DNA of 64,000 nt. It comes from Acidobacteriaceae bacterium. GTDB lineage: Bacteria; Acidobacteriota; Terriglobia; Terriglobales; Acidobacteriaceae. Positions 27,578 to 36,403 of this stretch are shown here, piece after piece. The notes beneath the pieces were generated by a model that saw only the letters and a list, made by a program, of their open reading frames with translations, ran no database searches and was not told where the DNA came from. A program made the translations under genes and the position numbers. Where the stretch lies: positions 1 through 64,000 of the forward strand of contig PLBE01000136.1 in NCBI GenBank assembly GCA_003134435.1. Reading direction: 5' to 3'. Position 1 is the first letter of the stretch. The number at the start of each line of letters is the position of its first letter.

Positions 27578-29103
27578 GCCAGCGTCCCCGCTCTTCCTGA
27601 TTTTGCACTGCCTTCGCAGTCGTAACCTAAGGCCGCCAGATTTTCGCGAGCAACCTCCACATCGTCGAACGGAATCGTTCCCTGTTTGGCGGCTTGCACC
27701 TTTTCATGCCCCTTGCCCGCGAGCAACACGATGTCGCCCGGGGTTGCCTGCTGCAGAGCGAACGCAATGGCCTTGCGCCGGTCAGGTTCCATGGAATACC
27801 TTGCGCCGGCCTTCTGTAGTCCAACCACCGCATCGTTCATGATGGCCAGCGGATCCTCGGAGCGCGGATTGTCGGAGGTGAGCACGACCAAGTCGCTGCC
27901 CTTGCCCGCGGCCTCGCCCATCAGGGGTCGCTTGGCGCGATCGCGATCGCCGCCGCATCCGAAAAGCGTGATCACCCTGCCGTTGAGCCCCGCCCGAATG
28001 ACAAAATCGCGAGCCAGCGCAGTAAGGTTCCGAAGCGCATCGTCGGTGTGCGCGTAATCCACAACTACCGTGAACGGCTGGCCGCAATCCACACGCTCAA
28101 AGCGGCCGGGAACACTCGCGAGATCGAAGATTCCTTTGGCGATCGCCTCGGCGGAACAATCGCGGGCATATCCGGCGGCACAAGCGGCGAGCACGTTGTA
28201 AACATTTACGTTGCCGATCAGGGGCGACCACATCGCGAGCTTTCCCGAAGGCGTCACCATCTGGAAGCGGGTTCCGCGCGGCGTGATTTCGACGGCCTCA
28301 GCATGGAAGTCGCCCGCGGTCAGACCGTAAGAGAGCACGACTGCGCTCCTCTTTTTGCACAAGGTCAGCAATTGGCGGCCGTGTTCATCTTCGAGGTTAA
28401 GGACGGCGGCGCGCGGCGGTTCGGTGCCGCAACCTTCGAAAAGCACCTGCTTGGCCTTGAAGTAGTTCTCCATCGTACCGTGGTAATCGAGATGGTCGCG
28501 CGTGATATTTGTGAAGACGGCTACATCAAAAGGAATTCCGAAAACACGCTGTTGCTCCAGCGCATGCGATGACACCTCCATCACTGCTTCGGCCACGCCC
28601 TGGCCCAAGCCCTCGGATAAAAGCCGGTTCAACTCCAGCGCTTCGGGGGTGGTGTGGGGAGCGGGGAGGATCTTTCCCGCAACGTGATATTCGATGGTAC
28701 CGACCAGCACTGTCTTGCGTCCCGCCGCCTGCATTATGGATTCGATCAGAAAGGCGGTCGTGCTTTTTCCGTTGGTGCCGGTGATTCCAGTATTCGCAAT
28801 GCGCTCAGCAGGGCGCTTGTAGAAGTTCGCGCTGAGGCGGGCCAGCGCGCGGCGTCCATGCACGACTTGCGCCCAGGCCACCCCGGGGCGCGGCCCTTCA
28901 CCTGCCGAGTCGGTGACAATGGCAACCGCTCCCGCGGCAATGGCTGGATCGATGAACCGATTACCGTCGCTGGTCTCACCTTTCATCGCGACAAAAACCG
29001 TCCCGGGGCGTACCCGTCGCGAATCGTATTCCACGCCAGCAATCGCCGGGTTTCCGCTCTGCGAGAGAACCTCGGCGCCTTGCAGGAGTTGTTGGAAGGT
29101 CAT
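27574..29103 (-). CDS. murE: UDP-MurNAc-tripeptide synthetase (meso-diaminopimelate-adding)
   Basis: 509 residues. N-terminal EYDSRRVRPGTVFVAMKGETSDGNRF, ATP loop GITGTNGKSTTAF, SSHALEQQRV, FTNITRDHLDYHGTMENYF, VVDYAHTDDALRN. The specificity motif SDNPRSEDP (DNPR) indicates that meso-diaminopimelate, not lysine, is added, so the peptidoglycan is of the m-DAP type. The last 25 residues (YDCEGSAKSGRAGTLA) form a short extension. Between ftsI and murF. Confidence 0.95.
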   Translation of the reverse strand: MTFQQLLQGAEVLSQSGNPAIAGVEYDSRRVRPGTVFVAMKGETSDGNRFIDPAIAAGAVAIVTDSAGEGPRPGVAWAQVVHGRRALARLSANFYKRPAERIANTGITGTNGKSTTAFLIESIMQAAGRKTVLVGTIEYHVAGKILPAPHTTPEALELNRLLSEGLGQGVAEAVMEVSSHALEQQRVFGIPFDVAVFTNITRDHLDYHGTMENYFKAKQVLFEGCGTEPPRAAVLNLEDEHGRQLLTLCKKRSAVVLSYGLTAGDFHAEAVEITPRGTRFQMVTPSGKLAMWSPLIGNVNVYNVLAACAAGYARDCSAEAIAKGIFDLASVPGRFERVDCGQPFTVVVDYAHTDDALRNLTALARDFVIRAGLNGRVITLFGCGGDRDRAKRPLMGEAAGKGSDLVVLTSDNPRSEDPLAIMNDAVVGLQKAGARYSMEPDRRKAIAFALQQATPGDIVLLAGKGHEKVQAAKQGTIPFDDVEVARENLAALGYDCEGSAKSGRAGTLA

Positions 29104-29215
29104 TGCAGTGATTATAAATACCCCATCTTAAGTTGCCTGCGCGCCGCTGTGCTGTGGTTCAGATCTTCTTCTGCACTATCGGGAATAGCGACGTTTCCAG
29201 AGGAAAACTCATTTC

Positions 29216-31408
29216 TTACCTGCCGAAGCGCACTCGAATGTGCGATCCCAACGCAACATGTGCACCGGGCAGAGGTGCCTGTTCACGCGCTATGCCGCTG
29301 CCGTTGGCGTCGAGGTCGAGTCCGGCATCTTGCGCGGCTTCCATTGCACCCCGCAGATTCTTGCCGAGGAAGGACGGCACCTCGATCCCTCCCTCTTCCA
29401 CGTCCAGAACCATCGTGCCGCTTGTCGCCGATTTCTGCGTTGATGAATTCTCCGAGAGCGTACCCGGCGGACTTGCGGCCGATGCGCTCGCCGCCGTTGT
29501 CGATCTGCTCTGCCCCGGAGCATCGTGTTCTTTAGCAATCAGCGCAGCCGGAATGACTTGGTCGGCAGTCGTACCGGGCCTGGCACCTGATGGAATGATT
29601 GTCATCTCGTTGGTTTCCGCCAAGTCCAGGCTCGCCCCCAGGTGATCGGGCGAACTTTCGTCCAGGCTTGCATCAGGAACATCGCGGCGCGCCAGCAAAA
29701 CCTGCCGGCTCGGCGGAAGCTGAACATCATGCGGAACGTGCAAATACTCGAGTACCTGCTGTGCGATGCGCTGAAAAACGGGCGCCGACACCTGACCACC
29801 CTGGTGCAATCCCACCGCCGAATCGAGAATCACGACCACTGCGATTTGCGGGTCATTGATCGGAGCGAACCCGGCGAAAGACGCGACATACTTCGTCTTC
29901 GAGTACGCACCGGTCGCCGGATCGACCTTCTGAGCCGTGCCAGTCTTGCCCGCCGAACTGTAGCCTTCCAGAAGAGCCTTGCGTCCGGTCCCATGGAGCA
30001 CCACTCCCTGCAGCATTTGCCGCATCTGCGCCGCCGTGAGAGATGAAACCACGCGGGTCCCTTCGGCGGGCTGGAAGGCGATGGTTTGCGGAGTATTCCG
30101 CGGCGCGATTGTCCCAGCGACGATCCGCGGCGGAACGTGCACACCGTCATTGGCAATGGTCGAAATCAGCGACGCCAGTTGCAGCGGCGAAATGCCGATC
30201 TCCTGGCCCATGGAGATCGCCCCGATAGAAACTTTCGACCAGCGCTCCACCGGCTTCGTCAAGCCCCGCGTTTCACCGGGAAGCTCGATTCCGGTTTGCT
30301 GGCCGAATCCGAAGGCGCGAATATACTTGTAGAGGCGCTCGTCGCCCAGTCGTAGCGCGACTTTAATCGCGCCGACATCGCTCGATTCCGCAATGATGTC
30401 CGCCACCGACAGCATGCCGTGCGGCCTGCTGTCTCGGATCCTCATGCCATTGATGACAATGGATCCCATCTGGCAATCAAACATCTCGTCTGGCCGCGTG
30501 ATCTTTTCTTCCAGCCCGGCCGAGATCGTCACCATCTTGAAGGTTGAGCCCGGTTCGTAGACGTCACTGACCGCGCGGTCTTTCAGCGCCTCATTGCGAA
30601 TTTCTTTTCGAACATTGGGATTGAAGGTTGGTCGGTTCGTTAGCGCCAGAATCTCTCCGGTGTGGGGATTTTCCACGATCACCGTGCCCGCAATCGCGTG
30701 CGTCTCTTCCATCCCGCGCTCCAGTTCCCGCTCCGCTATGTACTGGATGTTCTGATCGATGGTGAGGACGACGCTATTGCCGGCTTCAGGCTCCTTTTCA
30801 ACACTGGCAAACCAGCGCTTACGCGCGTCGACCGAAATCATCAGCTTGCCCGGCTTGCCCTGCATCTGCTGGTTGAATTGCCGCTCCAGGCCGCTCAGAC
30901 CCTGATCGTCCGTGCCCACATAGCCCAGAACCTGCGCCGCCAGTTCGCGCTTCGGATAAAAGCGCTTGGCCTCCTTCTGGAAGTGAATACCCTGCAGATT
31001 TAGCGCCCGGATGCGCTCGATCACTTCCGCGTCGGCCTTGCGCGCCACCCAGCAGAACTTGTGGGCACTGCAGTCCGCCAGCAGCGCACGCGGATCGTCT
31101 CTGGTGATGCGCGCAATCAGGCTCACCGTGTTCGCCAGATCGGGAGCTTCCGAAGGAACCACGAAAGCCGAGTCCACCTGAATCGACATTGCCAACTCGC
31201 GCCCGGCGCGATCGTAGATGACCCCTCGCTTCGACGAGAGGTCAATGCTGCGCTGCTGCTGGTGCTGGGCGCGACGCACAAACTCGCCGTAACAGAACAC
31301 TTGTAGATAGACTAGCCGCAGACAGATCGTTAGCAGCCACAGACAGAGGAGTCCAGCTAGGACGTAGAGCCTGAATCGTGAGCCATTCGCAGAACCACTC
31401 GCCGCCAT
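29216..31408 (-). CDS. ftsI: division transpeptidase FtsI/PBP3 with C-terminal PASTA domain
   Basis: 730 residues. One N-terminal membrane helix (YVLAGLLCLWLLTICLRLVYLQ), dimerisation domain starting SIDLSSKRGVIYDRAGRELA, then the transpeptidase with active-site Ser in EPGSTFKMVT, second motif AESSDVGA (SxD instead of the more common SxN), and KTG in SAGKTGTAQKVD. After a long Ser/Thr/Ala-rich linker a PASTA domain ends the protein (EVPSFLGKNLRGAMEAAQDAGLDL). Crosslinks septal peptidoglycan with FtsW. The SxD variant is known from some class B PBPs such as PBP2. Its ribosome binding region is formed by a heptad microsatellite. Confidence 0.95.
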   Translation of the reverse strand: MAASGSANGSRFRLYVLAGLLCLWLLTICLRLVYLQVFCYGEFVRRAQHQQQRSIDLSSKRGVIYDRAGRELAMSIQVDSAFVVPSEAPDLANTVSLIARITRDDPRALLADCSAHKFCWVARKADAEVIERIRALNLQGIHFQKEAKRFYPKRELAAQVLGYVGTDDQGLSGLERQFNQQMQGKPGKLMISVDARKRWFASVEKEPEAGNSVVLTIDQNIQYIAERELERGMEETHAIAGTVIVENPHTGEILALTNRPTFNPNVRKEIRNEALKDRAVSDVYEPGSTFKMVTISAGLEEKITRPDEMFDCQMGSIVINGMRIRDSRPHGMLSVADIIAESSDVGAIKVALRLGDERLYKYIRAFGFGQQTGIELPGETRGLTKPVERWSKVSIGAISMGQEIGISPLQLASLISTIANDGVHVPPRIVAGTIAPRNTPQTIAFQPAEGTRVVSSLTAAQMRQMLQGVVLHGTGRKALLEGYSSAGKTGTAQKVDPATGAYSKTKYVASFAGFAPINDPQIAVVVILDSAVGLHQGGQVSAPVFQRIAQQVLEYLHVPHDVQLPPSRQVLLARRDVPDASLDESSPDHLGASLDLAETNEMTIIPSGARPGTTADQVIPAALIAKEHDAPGQSRSTTAASASAASPPGTLSENSSTQKSATSGTMVLDVEEGGIEVPSFLGKNLRGAMEAAQDAGLDLDANGSGIAREQAPLPGAHVALGSHIRVRFGR

Positions 31409-31410
31409 CT

Positions 31411-31445
31411 CAGTTCCCAGTTCTCAGCTCTCAGTTCTCAGTGAG
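31411..31445. repeat. 7-bp tandem repeat (CAGTTCT), about 5 copies, between ftsL and ftsI
   Basis: CAGTTCC, CAGTTCT, CAGCTCT, CAGTTCT, CAGTGAG head to tail; the array begins 3 nt upstream of the ftsI ATG (minus strand), so it replaces the usual ribosome binding site. A related GAACTGAGAACC lies at 31484-31495. Confidence 0.85.
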
Positions 31446-31498
31446 CTCAGGGGCGTCAAGTAGGAATGAGGACTGAGGCCTCGGAACTGAGAACCGCA

Positions 31499-31957
31499 CT
31501 ACCGCGCCGACGCTACCGCCACCGGCGTAACGCGGGCCATCACCGGCATTCCGACATCGCTACTGGCGTCCATCCGAAGCACTTGCCCAGGCAGCGGCGG
31601 TTGCAAACCCAGCCGCCTCGCCTTCCAATCAATTTGTCCCGGATCGCGCAGCGATGCCTCTTCCAGGCGCAGGACCTGATTCATTTCCTGAAGACTATCG
31701 CGCTGCGACCGCAGAGACTCGATCTTGTATCCGTATTCAATCGCCCGAAAATGCTGCAGCCCATATCCCATGACCAGCAGAAATAGGCAACACATGGCAA
31801 ACGCAAAGTACTTCATCTCGCGCGCGCGGCGCGGGTCTTCGACCTTCACCAGGCGCGAGTTATCGATGGTTTTGCGGAAGTATATTTCCGGCGTCCCCAG
31901 CCAGCAGGACTTGCGCCGGCTGGAATCAACTGCGGTCTGCATGGCGACGGCGCTCAT
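31499..31957 (-). CDS. ftsL: FtsL-like division protein
   Basis: 152 residues from ATG 31957, preceded by TTGGAG. A longer frame to 32029 would overlap the gene before it and is unlikely. Short cytoplasmic part, one membrane helix (about residues 46-66, YFAFAMCCLFLLVMGYGLQ) and a coiled-coil periplasmic part (YKIESLRSQRDSLQEMNQVLRLEEASLRDPGQID) followed by a basic WKARRLGLQPPLPGQ stretch that matches FtsL/DivIC topology. Position between rsmH and ftsI is the canonical place of ftsL. Sequence itself is little conserved, so the call rests on topology and position. Confidence 0.85.
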   Translation of the reverse strand: MSAVAMQTAVDSSRRKSCWLGTPEIYFRKTIDNSRLVKVEDPRRAREMKYFAFAMCCLFLLVMGYGLQHFRAIEYGYKIESLRSQRDSLQEMNQVLRLEEASLRDPGQIDWKARRLGLQPPLPGQVLRMDASSDVGMPVMARVTPVAVASAR

Positions 31958-31961
31958 AAAT

Positions 31962-32192
31962 TTATGCCACTCCAAGAAATTTCGAATCGAATTCTGAGTT
32001 TTTCTGAACGGAAGCGAACCAAGGTTCAACCAGCGCGGCTTCCGTGAGCGGCGTTCGGACGAACCTGGTGCCGTCCGCCGAAGCCTTCAGCGTCGCGCCT
32101 TCCGCCCGCGATCCGTCGTCCGCTTGCGCTCTCTGTTCCGCGCGCTCGACCGTCGCCATCAATTCGTCGATCAGAGTACCGGTAAACGTCAT
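31962..32192 (-). CDS. small dcw-cluster protein of unknown function
   Basis: 76 residues, MTFTGTLIDELMATVERAEQ at the start, stop 4 nt before the ftsL ATG. Acidic N-terminal helix followed by a polar segment; no membrane helix or known motif. Its tight spacing to ftsL and lack of overlap once ftsL starts at 31957 support it as a real gene. Could be an adaptor for the division complex, but this is a guess from position. Confidence 0.6.
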   Translation of the reverse strand: MTFTGTLIDELMATVERAEQRAQADDGSRAEGATLKASADGTRFVRTPLTEAALVEPWFASVQKNSEFDSKFLGVA

Positions 32193-32376
32193 TTCGAGGG
32201 TTTCCAGTTTTCTTCTCCGGACACGGCCTTGTTCTATTTTTTTTCTTGGCCGCTCCGGAAATATTCCACCACAGAGTCGTTTCCAAAATCTTTACCCGGC
32301 ACGCCAAACCGTCGCCGCACCGGGAGCCCGGCAGTTTCTCCGAGCCAACCTGAATTTCGACCAAGTCTGCAAAAAC

Positions 32377-33354
32377 TCAAACTCTTTCGGCGGCGCGCAT
32401 CTTGGCGCTGCGCGACCGCGGATTGCGATCCTTCTCTTCCTCGCTGGCCATCAGCGGCTTTTTCGTCAGCAGCCCGTACCAACCCTGCTTCGCGCCTTCT
32501 CGAAATGCGTCCTTGACAATCCTGTCCTCGAGCGAATGAAAGCTGATCACCACCAGCCTTCCACCCGGCTTTAGCACGCCGGGGGCCGATTCCAGCAGCG
32601 CTTTCAGATCGTCCAGTTCATGGTTTACGAAGATTCGGAGAGCCTGAAAGGTTCGGGTCGCCGGATGAATCCGCTCATGTTTCTGATTCATTGACCGGGC
32701 CGCGGCTGATACGACTTCGACCAGCTGCTTCGTCGTGCGTATCGGCCGCGACCGGACAATGGCTCTGGCGATTCTCCGCGACCTCCTTTCCTCACCGAAT
32801 TCGTAAATCACATCGGCAAGCTCACGCTCGTCAATGTGGTTTACCACCTGTTCGGCGGTCTCGCCGGACATCGGGTTCATCCGCATGTCCAGCGGTCCTT
32901 CCGCCTGAAAACTAAATCCCCGCGCCGGATCGCTGAGCTGCAAACTGCTCATGCCCAGGTCCGCCAGGATGCCGTCATACGCGGTTCGCGGTTCGCGGTT
33001 CGCTAGTTCCGCAAACGACCCGTGAATCAGCGTTACCACCGGCCAATCCAAACCCGCCCGCTGCCCCCCGCCCGCTGCCAGTTCATCGGTGCTTTCACTG
33101 AAGGCTGAAGACTGAAGGCTGAAGGCTGCTCTTCCCAGCGCCGCCGGATCCTTATCGAAGCCAATCAGATGTCCCTCTGCGCCGAGGCGTCTTGCGATTT
33201 CGTAACTGTGCCCGCCCAGCCCCACCGTCGCATCCACATAGATTCCGCCACGCTTGACAGCCAGAAAATCGATCGCTTCTTTTAAAAGAACCGGGACATG
33301 GCCACCCGCTCCATGCCCACCCCACTCGGGGGTGTCTGTTAAGTCCGTGCCCAC
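32377..33354 (-). CDS. rsmH: 16S rRNA (cytosine-1402-N4)-methyltransferase
   Basis: 325 residues, GTG start overlapping the mraZ stop (TAGTG). SAM-dependent enzyme methylating C1402 in the 30S decoding site. Seen: HVPVLLKEAIDFL, DATVGLGGHSYEIA, GILADLGMSSLQLS (substrate loop), GFSFQAEGPLDMRMNP, and C-terminal VISFHSLEDRIVKDAF and NPRSRSAKMRAAER. An insertion of about 25 residues (AAFSLQSSAFSESTDEL and AAGGGQRAG) after DPAALGRA has no counterpart in the family and corresponds to the heptad repeat at 33098-33125; a second repeat (32981-33001) encodes NREPRTA. Confidence 0.95.
   Translation of the reverse strand: MGTDLTDTPEWGGHGAGGHVPVLLKEAIDFLAVKRGGIYVDATVGLGGHSYEIARRLGAEGHLIGFDKDPAALGRAAFSLQSSAFSESTDELAAGGGQRAGLDWPVVTLIHGSFAELANREPRTAYDGILADLGMSSLQLSDPARGFSFQAEGPLDMRMNPMSGETAEQVVNHIDERELADVIYEFGEERRSRRIARAIVRSRPIRTTKQLVEVVSAAARSMNQKHERIHPATRTFQALRIFVNHELDDLKALLESAPGVLKPGGRLVVISFHSLEDRIVKDAFREGAKQGWYGLLTKKPLMASEEEKDRNPRSRSAKMRAAERV
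32981..33001. repeat. 7-bp tandem repeat GCGGTTC, 3 perfect copies, inside rsmH
   Basis: Three identical heptads; 21 bp keep the reading frame and encode NREPRT in RsmH. Confidence 0.9.
33098..33125. repeat. 7-bp tandem repeat CTGAAGG, 4 copies, inside rsmH
   Basis: CTGAAGG, CTGAAGA, CTGAAGG, CTGAAGG head to tail within a stretch of rsmH that encodes a family-atypical insertion. Confidence 0.9.
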
Positions 33355-33794
33355 TAGATGCCCAATTCGTCGAGCGTCTTGAAGTCTTCATCCGAGAAAG
33401 CTTGCTCTTTCATCTCCTTGTCGAGCGCTTCCAGGTTCCGAACTTCCAGGTAGGTCAGATTGCCGAGCACTGCTACTTCGCCGCGAATCTGCGCCGACTC
33501 ACGCAGGATCTGCGGGATCAGCAGGCGCCCCTGCCCGTCCATCTCCACGACCTGCCCGTAATAATTTGTGCGATTCAAGAACTTCTTCCTGGTCGGGTTG
33601 TAGGTCGACAACGCCGCCAGTTTCTGCTCGATCCGTTCCCATTCCTCGAAGGGATACACTTGAGCAATATTTCCATCCACGCTCGTGATGTAGAATTTCT
33701 GCGCATATTTCTCGTCGATCACGCGCTTGAACTCCGCCGGGACTTTTAGCCGTCCCTTTTCGTCGACGCGCGTTGGATGATTTCCGCGAAACAT
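33354..33794 (-). CDS. mraZ: MraZ transcriptional regulator of the dcw cluster
   Basis: 146 residues, two AbrB-like DNA-binding halves each with the D-x-x-GR signature: THPTRVDEKGRLKVP (N-terminal) and VVEMDGQGRLLIPQIL. Full-length for MraZ. Known MraZ proteins form ring oligomers and repress their own operon by binding closely spaced direct repeats; here three such repeats overlap the transcription start. Overlaps rsmH by one base. First gene of the division and cell-wall run. Confidence 0.96.
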   Translation of the reverse strand: MFRGNHPTRVDEKGRLKVPAEFKRVIDEKYAQKFYITSVDGNIAQVYPFEEWERIEQKLAALSTYNPTRKKFLNRTNYYGQVVEMDGQGRLLIPQILRESAQIRGEVAVLGNLTYLEVRNLEALDKEMKEQAFSDEDFKTLDELGI

Positions 33795-33983
33795 GCGCCC
33801 TGCTTGTTCCTGGGCTCCGTCTATTTCTGTTGACGGCTGCTACCACAGCCAAAACTACGAGGGAGGTAGAAGCGGCCACAAATGCAGTGGACCCGGGTTG
33901 CTTGGGTTCGTCCCTGTCGGTGTCAGTCTCAGAAACCACTGGCGCCTCGAAACTTAGGTCTTTACCCACAACCTCTAATGTTT

Positions 33984-34013
33984 ATTCCACTTTCAACCAC
34001 TTTTGTCCACATC
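33984..34013 (-). promoter_or_regulatory. MraZ operator: three GTGG boxes at 10-bp spacing
   Basis: On the minus strand GTGGACAAAA-GTGGTTGAAA-GTGG repeats every 10 bp, with two exact copies of AAAGTGG-N3. This is the pattern described for MraZ binding sites (direct repeats around TGGG/AAAGTGK with 10-bp period). The boxes begin right after the -10 element and so cover the transcription start. Confidence 0.8.
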
Positions 34014-34038
34014 CTACGCCTAAATCGTTTGTTGTCAA
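34011..34038 (-). promoter_or_regulatory. promoter of the dcw cluster
   Basis: Minus strand: -35 TTGACA (34038-34033), 16-nt spacer, -10 TAGGAT (34016-34011). Transcription would start near 34004, inside the MraZ boxes. Confidence 0.75.
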
Positions 34039-34304
34039 TAAGAAAGTTTTAGGTTGAGACCTTCGTTATCGACTCAAAGTGAAGAACGCGAAATGTGGGG
34101 GTTTACCAGTAAGGTGACCACTAGGGATTGGGTTTATTCTTTGGATGCCTTCGCTATTTATTCGCTTGCATTTTCTTGCACTCCCCGCGACCGCTGAATT
34201 TGCCAAAAGAAATTCCAGCGTGTGGGGTGGAAACCTCCGAGCCGCAGTGCTTGATTTTGGTCCTGGTCTTGATTGTCCCTCTTGAGTTCACTTTGTTCCT
34301 GGCG

Positions 34305-34325
34305 GCGTGCCGAAAACCGGCACGC
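34305..34325 (-). terminator. hairpin downstream of ybjQ (possible terminator)
   Basis: Perfect 8-bp stem GCGTGCCG/CGGCACGC with a 5-nt loop, 23 nt past the ybjQ stop. No T run follows, so termination is only suggested. Confidence 0.35.
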
Positions 34326-34347
34326 GATATCACGGATTTCGCGACAA

Positions 34348-34746
34348 CTACCTCGCCGGTTCCACCACCACGGCGGTGCCGTAGGCAAGAACTTCCGTGA
34401 CGCCCTGCATCACCTCCGTCGCGTCGTAGCGGGCTCCGACGACGGCGTTGCCTCCGATTTCCGCAGCGTGCTGCAACATCAGGTCAAATGCTTCCGCCCG
34501 AGTTCTCTCGCATAGATTGGTCAGCAGAGTGATGTTGCCGCCGACCAGCGTCTGCAGTCCCGCTCCGATAGTTCCGAAGATCGACCGCGAACGCACCGTG
34601 ATTCCACGCACCACGCCCAGCGTGCGCACCACTCGATAGCCATCGAGTTCGAACTGCGTCGTCACCATGTTGTGCGCCACCATCCGCCCTGCAGTCACTG
34701 CATAATTGCCCATCATGCCTCCAACGGATCGCGATACAACACTCAC
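34348..34746 (-). CDS. YbjQ/UPF0145-family protein
   Basis: 132 residues, GTG start overlapping the stop of the upstream CPXCG gene (GTGA). Contains [53 protein letters not shown] and [15 protein letters not shown], the conserved core of the YbjQ family, a pentameric dodecin-like fold called 'heavy-metal-binding domain' on thin evidence. ATG at 34716 is an alternative start. Translational coupling to a zinc-ribbon-like gene is notable. Confidence 0.88.
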   Translation of the reverse strand: MSVVSRSVGGMMGNYAVTAGRMVAHNMVTTQFELDGYRVVRTLGVVRGITVRSRSIFGTIGAGLQTLVGGNITLLTNLCERTRAEAFDLMLQHAAEIGGNAVVGARYDATEVMQGVTEVLAYGTAVVVEPAR

Positions 34747-34922
34747 TCCAGTTCAGCGTCAATCACAAACTGTTCAGCTCGTGCGTCCCAGCTGATGCGC
34801 AGCTCATTTGGCTTGCAGCAGACTTGGCAGTCTTCCACATAGCGCTGTCGGATGCCGGCGGATTCATCCACCGTGGTCTCATTCCATTCCCCGCAACCGC
34901 CGCAAACGTATCCGCTCACCAT
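34743..34922 (-). CDS. CPXCG-type cysteine-rich small protein
   Basis: 59 residues: [20 protein letters not shown] at the start, then [20 protein letters not shown]. The CxxC...CQVCC cysteines form a probable zinc ribbon and match the 'cysteine-rich CPXCG' family, in which [11 protein letters not shown] is the signature. Too short for many gene callers. Lies between hflX and ybjQ and overlaps the latter's start. Function of the family is unknown. Confidence 0.85.
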   Translation of the reverse strand: MVSGYVCGGCGEWNETTVDESAGIRQRYVEDCQVCCKPNELRISWDARAEQFVIDAELE

Positions 34923-34946
34923 GAAACCATCGACCCAGTTGCCAGA

Positions 34947-36392
34947 TCACTCCACTACCCATTGGCGCATCCGCCGTAGGAGCGAAGCCGGCGCTTCCGC
35001 CTCCAGCAGCACGGATCCCTCCTGATACTCGCGTGAAAAAATGCGGGCGCGAGCCTCCAGCAGCGCCAGCATCTTGCCCTCTTTTTGCGGGATGCGCAGA
35101 CGAACGCGTTGGGGACGGTCCCCCTCGAGCACAGCATCGACGCGATCCAGCAGCGTGCTTAAACCGATTCCTTTCGCCGCCGATACGTGTATGGTCTGAG
35201 CGTTGTCCTGCAAATCGCTGTCGCGCAGCGACTCGCGCTGCTTCGGCAGCAACAAGTCAATCTTGTTCATCACCCGCAACCGTGGCTTCTTGTCGGCGTC
35301 AAGTTCTTTGAGAACGCTTTCCACCTGCGCGTCCTGTTCCGCCGAGACGGGACTGCTGGCATCCGAAACCTGCATGATCAGCGTGGCCCGTTGTACTTCT
35401 TCCAGCGTGGCCCGAAATGCCGACACCAGCGTATGCGGAAGATGACGGATGAAACCGACGGTATCGGAAAACAGAATCTTCCGTTTCGATGGGAGTTCAG
35501 CGCCTCGAATCGTTGGATCGAGCGTGGCAAACATGCGCGATGACGCGACCACGTTCGCCTTGGTGAGGGCGTTAAACAACGTCGATTTCCCCGCGTTCGT
35601 ATAACCGACCAGCGCCACTAGGGGCACCGGAACCGATTCGCGACGCTGCCGCTGCTGCGCTCGGATACGGCGCACATTCTCGATTTGCTGTTTTACGTGT
35701 CGCACTCGCCGGAAAATCTTCCGCCGGTCGGTCTCCAGTTGCGTTTCGCCCGGTCCGCGCGTGCCAATGCCGCCGCCAAGTTGCGACATTTCCACGCCGC
35801 GCCCCGCCAGTCGCGGCAGCATGTACTCAAGCTGCGCCAGTTCCACCTGCAACTGACCTTCTCGGGTTCGCGCATGACGGGCGAAAATATCAAGAATAAG
35901 CTGAGTGCGATCGATGACCCGCGTGTGCACCACGCGCTCAATGTTGCGCTGTTGCGAAGGCGACAGATCGTGATCGAACAGAATCAAATCCGCGGAAACC
36001 GAAGCGGCCGCGCCCGCAATCTCCTCCAGCTTGCCTTTGCCGATGAGGGTGGCAGGATCCGGCCGGTCCTTGCGCTGGGTAAACTCGCCAGCTATCTTCG
36101 CGCCCGCGCTGGTTGCCAGAGTCCTTAGTTCGTCGAGTGATTCTTCGGAACTGAAGTCCGGCGAATCCGCCTTCAAGGTCGCAGCGGAAGCCGCTACGCT
36201 GGTGGCATGATCTCGAGCCGCCTGCGCGCCCGGAGTGATCGTGGGAGAACCAGCTTTTCGCGCGCGCCCTCGGCTGCGAAACTCCACCCCCACCAGGAAC
36301 GCTCGCTCCTGCTGCTCTGATGGATTCAGCACGGCCTTGGTCTCATTCCGCGAACTGCCGGAGCCGCTCAATCTGGAGTCATCTCGGCGCAA
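34947..36392 (-). CDS. hflX: GTPase HflX
   Basis: 481 residues with TTG start (start uncertain; the first 60 residues are not conserved). HflX N-terminal domain ([40 protein letters not shown]), the glycine-rich linker [19 protein letters not shown], then the G domain: P-loop [18 protein letters not shown] switch [16 protein letters not shown] switch II, NKIDLL G4, and SAAKGIG G5. Ribosome-binding GTPase that splits stalled or stress-inactivated 70S ribosomes. Directly after hfq as in many bacteria. Confidence 0.95.
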   Translation of the reverse strand: MRRDDSRLSGSGSSRNETKAVLNPSEQQERAFLVGVEFRSRGRARKAGSPTITPGAQAARDHATSVAASAATLKADSPDFSSEESLDELRTLATSAGAKIAGEFTQRKDRPDPATLIGKGKLEEIAGAAASVSADLILFDHDLSPSQQRNIERVVHTRVIDRTQLILDIFARHARTREGQLQVELAQLEYMLPRLAGRGVEMSQLGGGIGTRGPGETQLETDRRKIFRRVRHVKQQIENVRRIRAQQRQRRESVPVPLVALVGYTNAGKSTLFNALTKANVVASSRMFATLDPTIRGAELPSKRKILFSDTVGFIRHLPHTLVSAFRATLEEVQRATLIMQVSDASSPVSAEQDAQVESVLKELDADKKPRLRVMNKIDLLLPKQRESLRDSDLQDNAQTIHVSAAKGIGLSTLLDRVDAVLEGDRPQRVRLRIPQKEGKMLALLEARARIFSREYQEGSVLLEAEAPASLLRRMRQWVVE

Positions 36393-36403
36393 GCCAACTC
36401 ACT

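Larger units (their letters stand above)
33795..34347. other. intergenic region with the dcw promoter
   Basis: 553 nt without a gene. Carries the dcw promoter and MraZ boxes (33984-34038), a leader of about 210 nt to mraZ, and a hairpin beyond ybjQ at 34305-34325. The 34040-34300 part shows nothing else recognisable. Confidence 0.65.

Noticed and set aside
31962-32029. ftsL starting at 32029
   Set aside because: Would overlap the small upstream gene; ATG 31957 has the better ribosome binding site.
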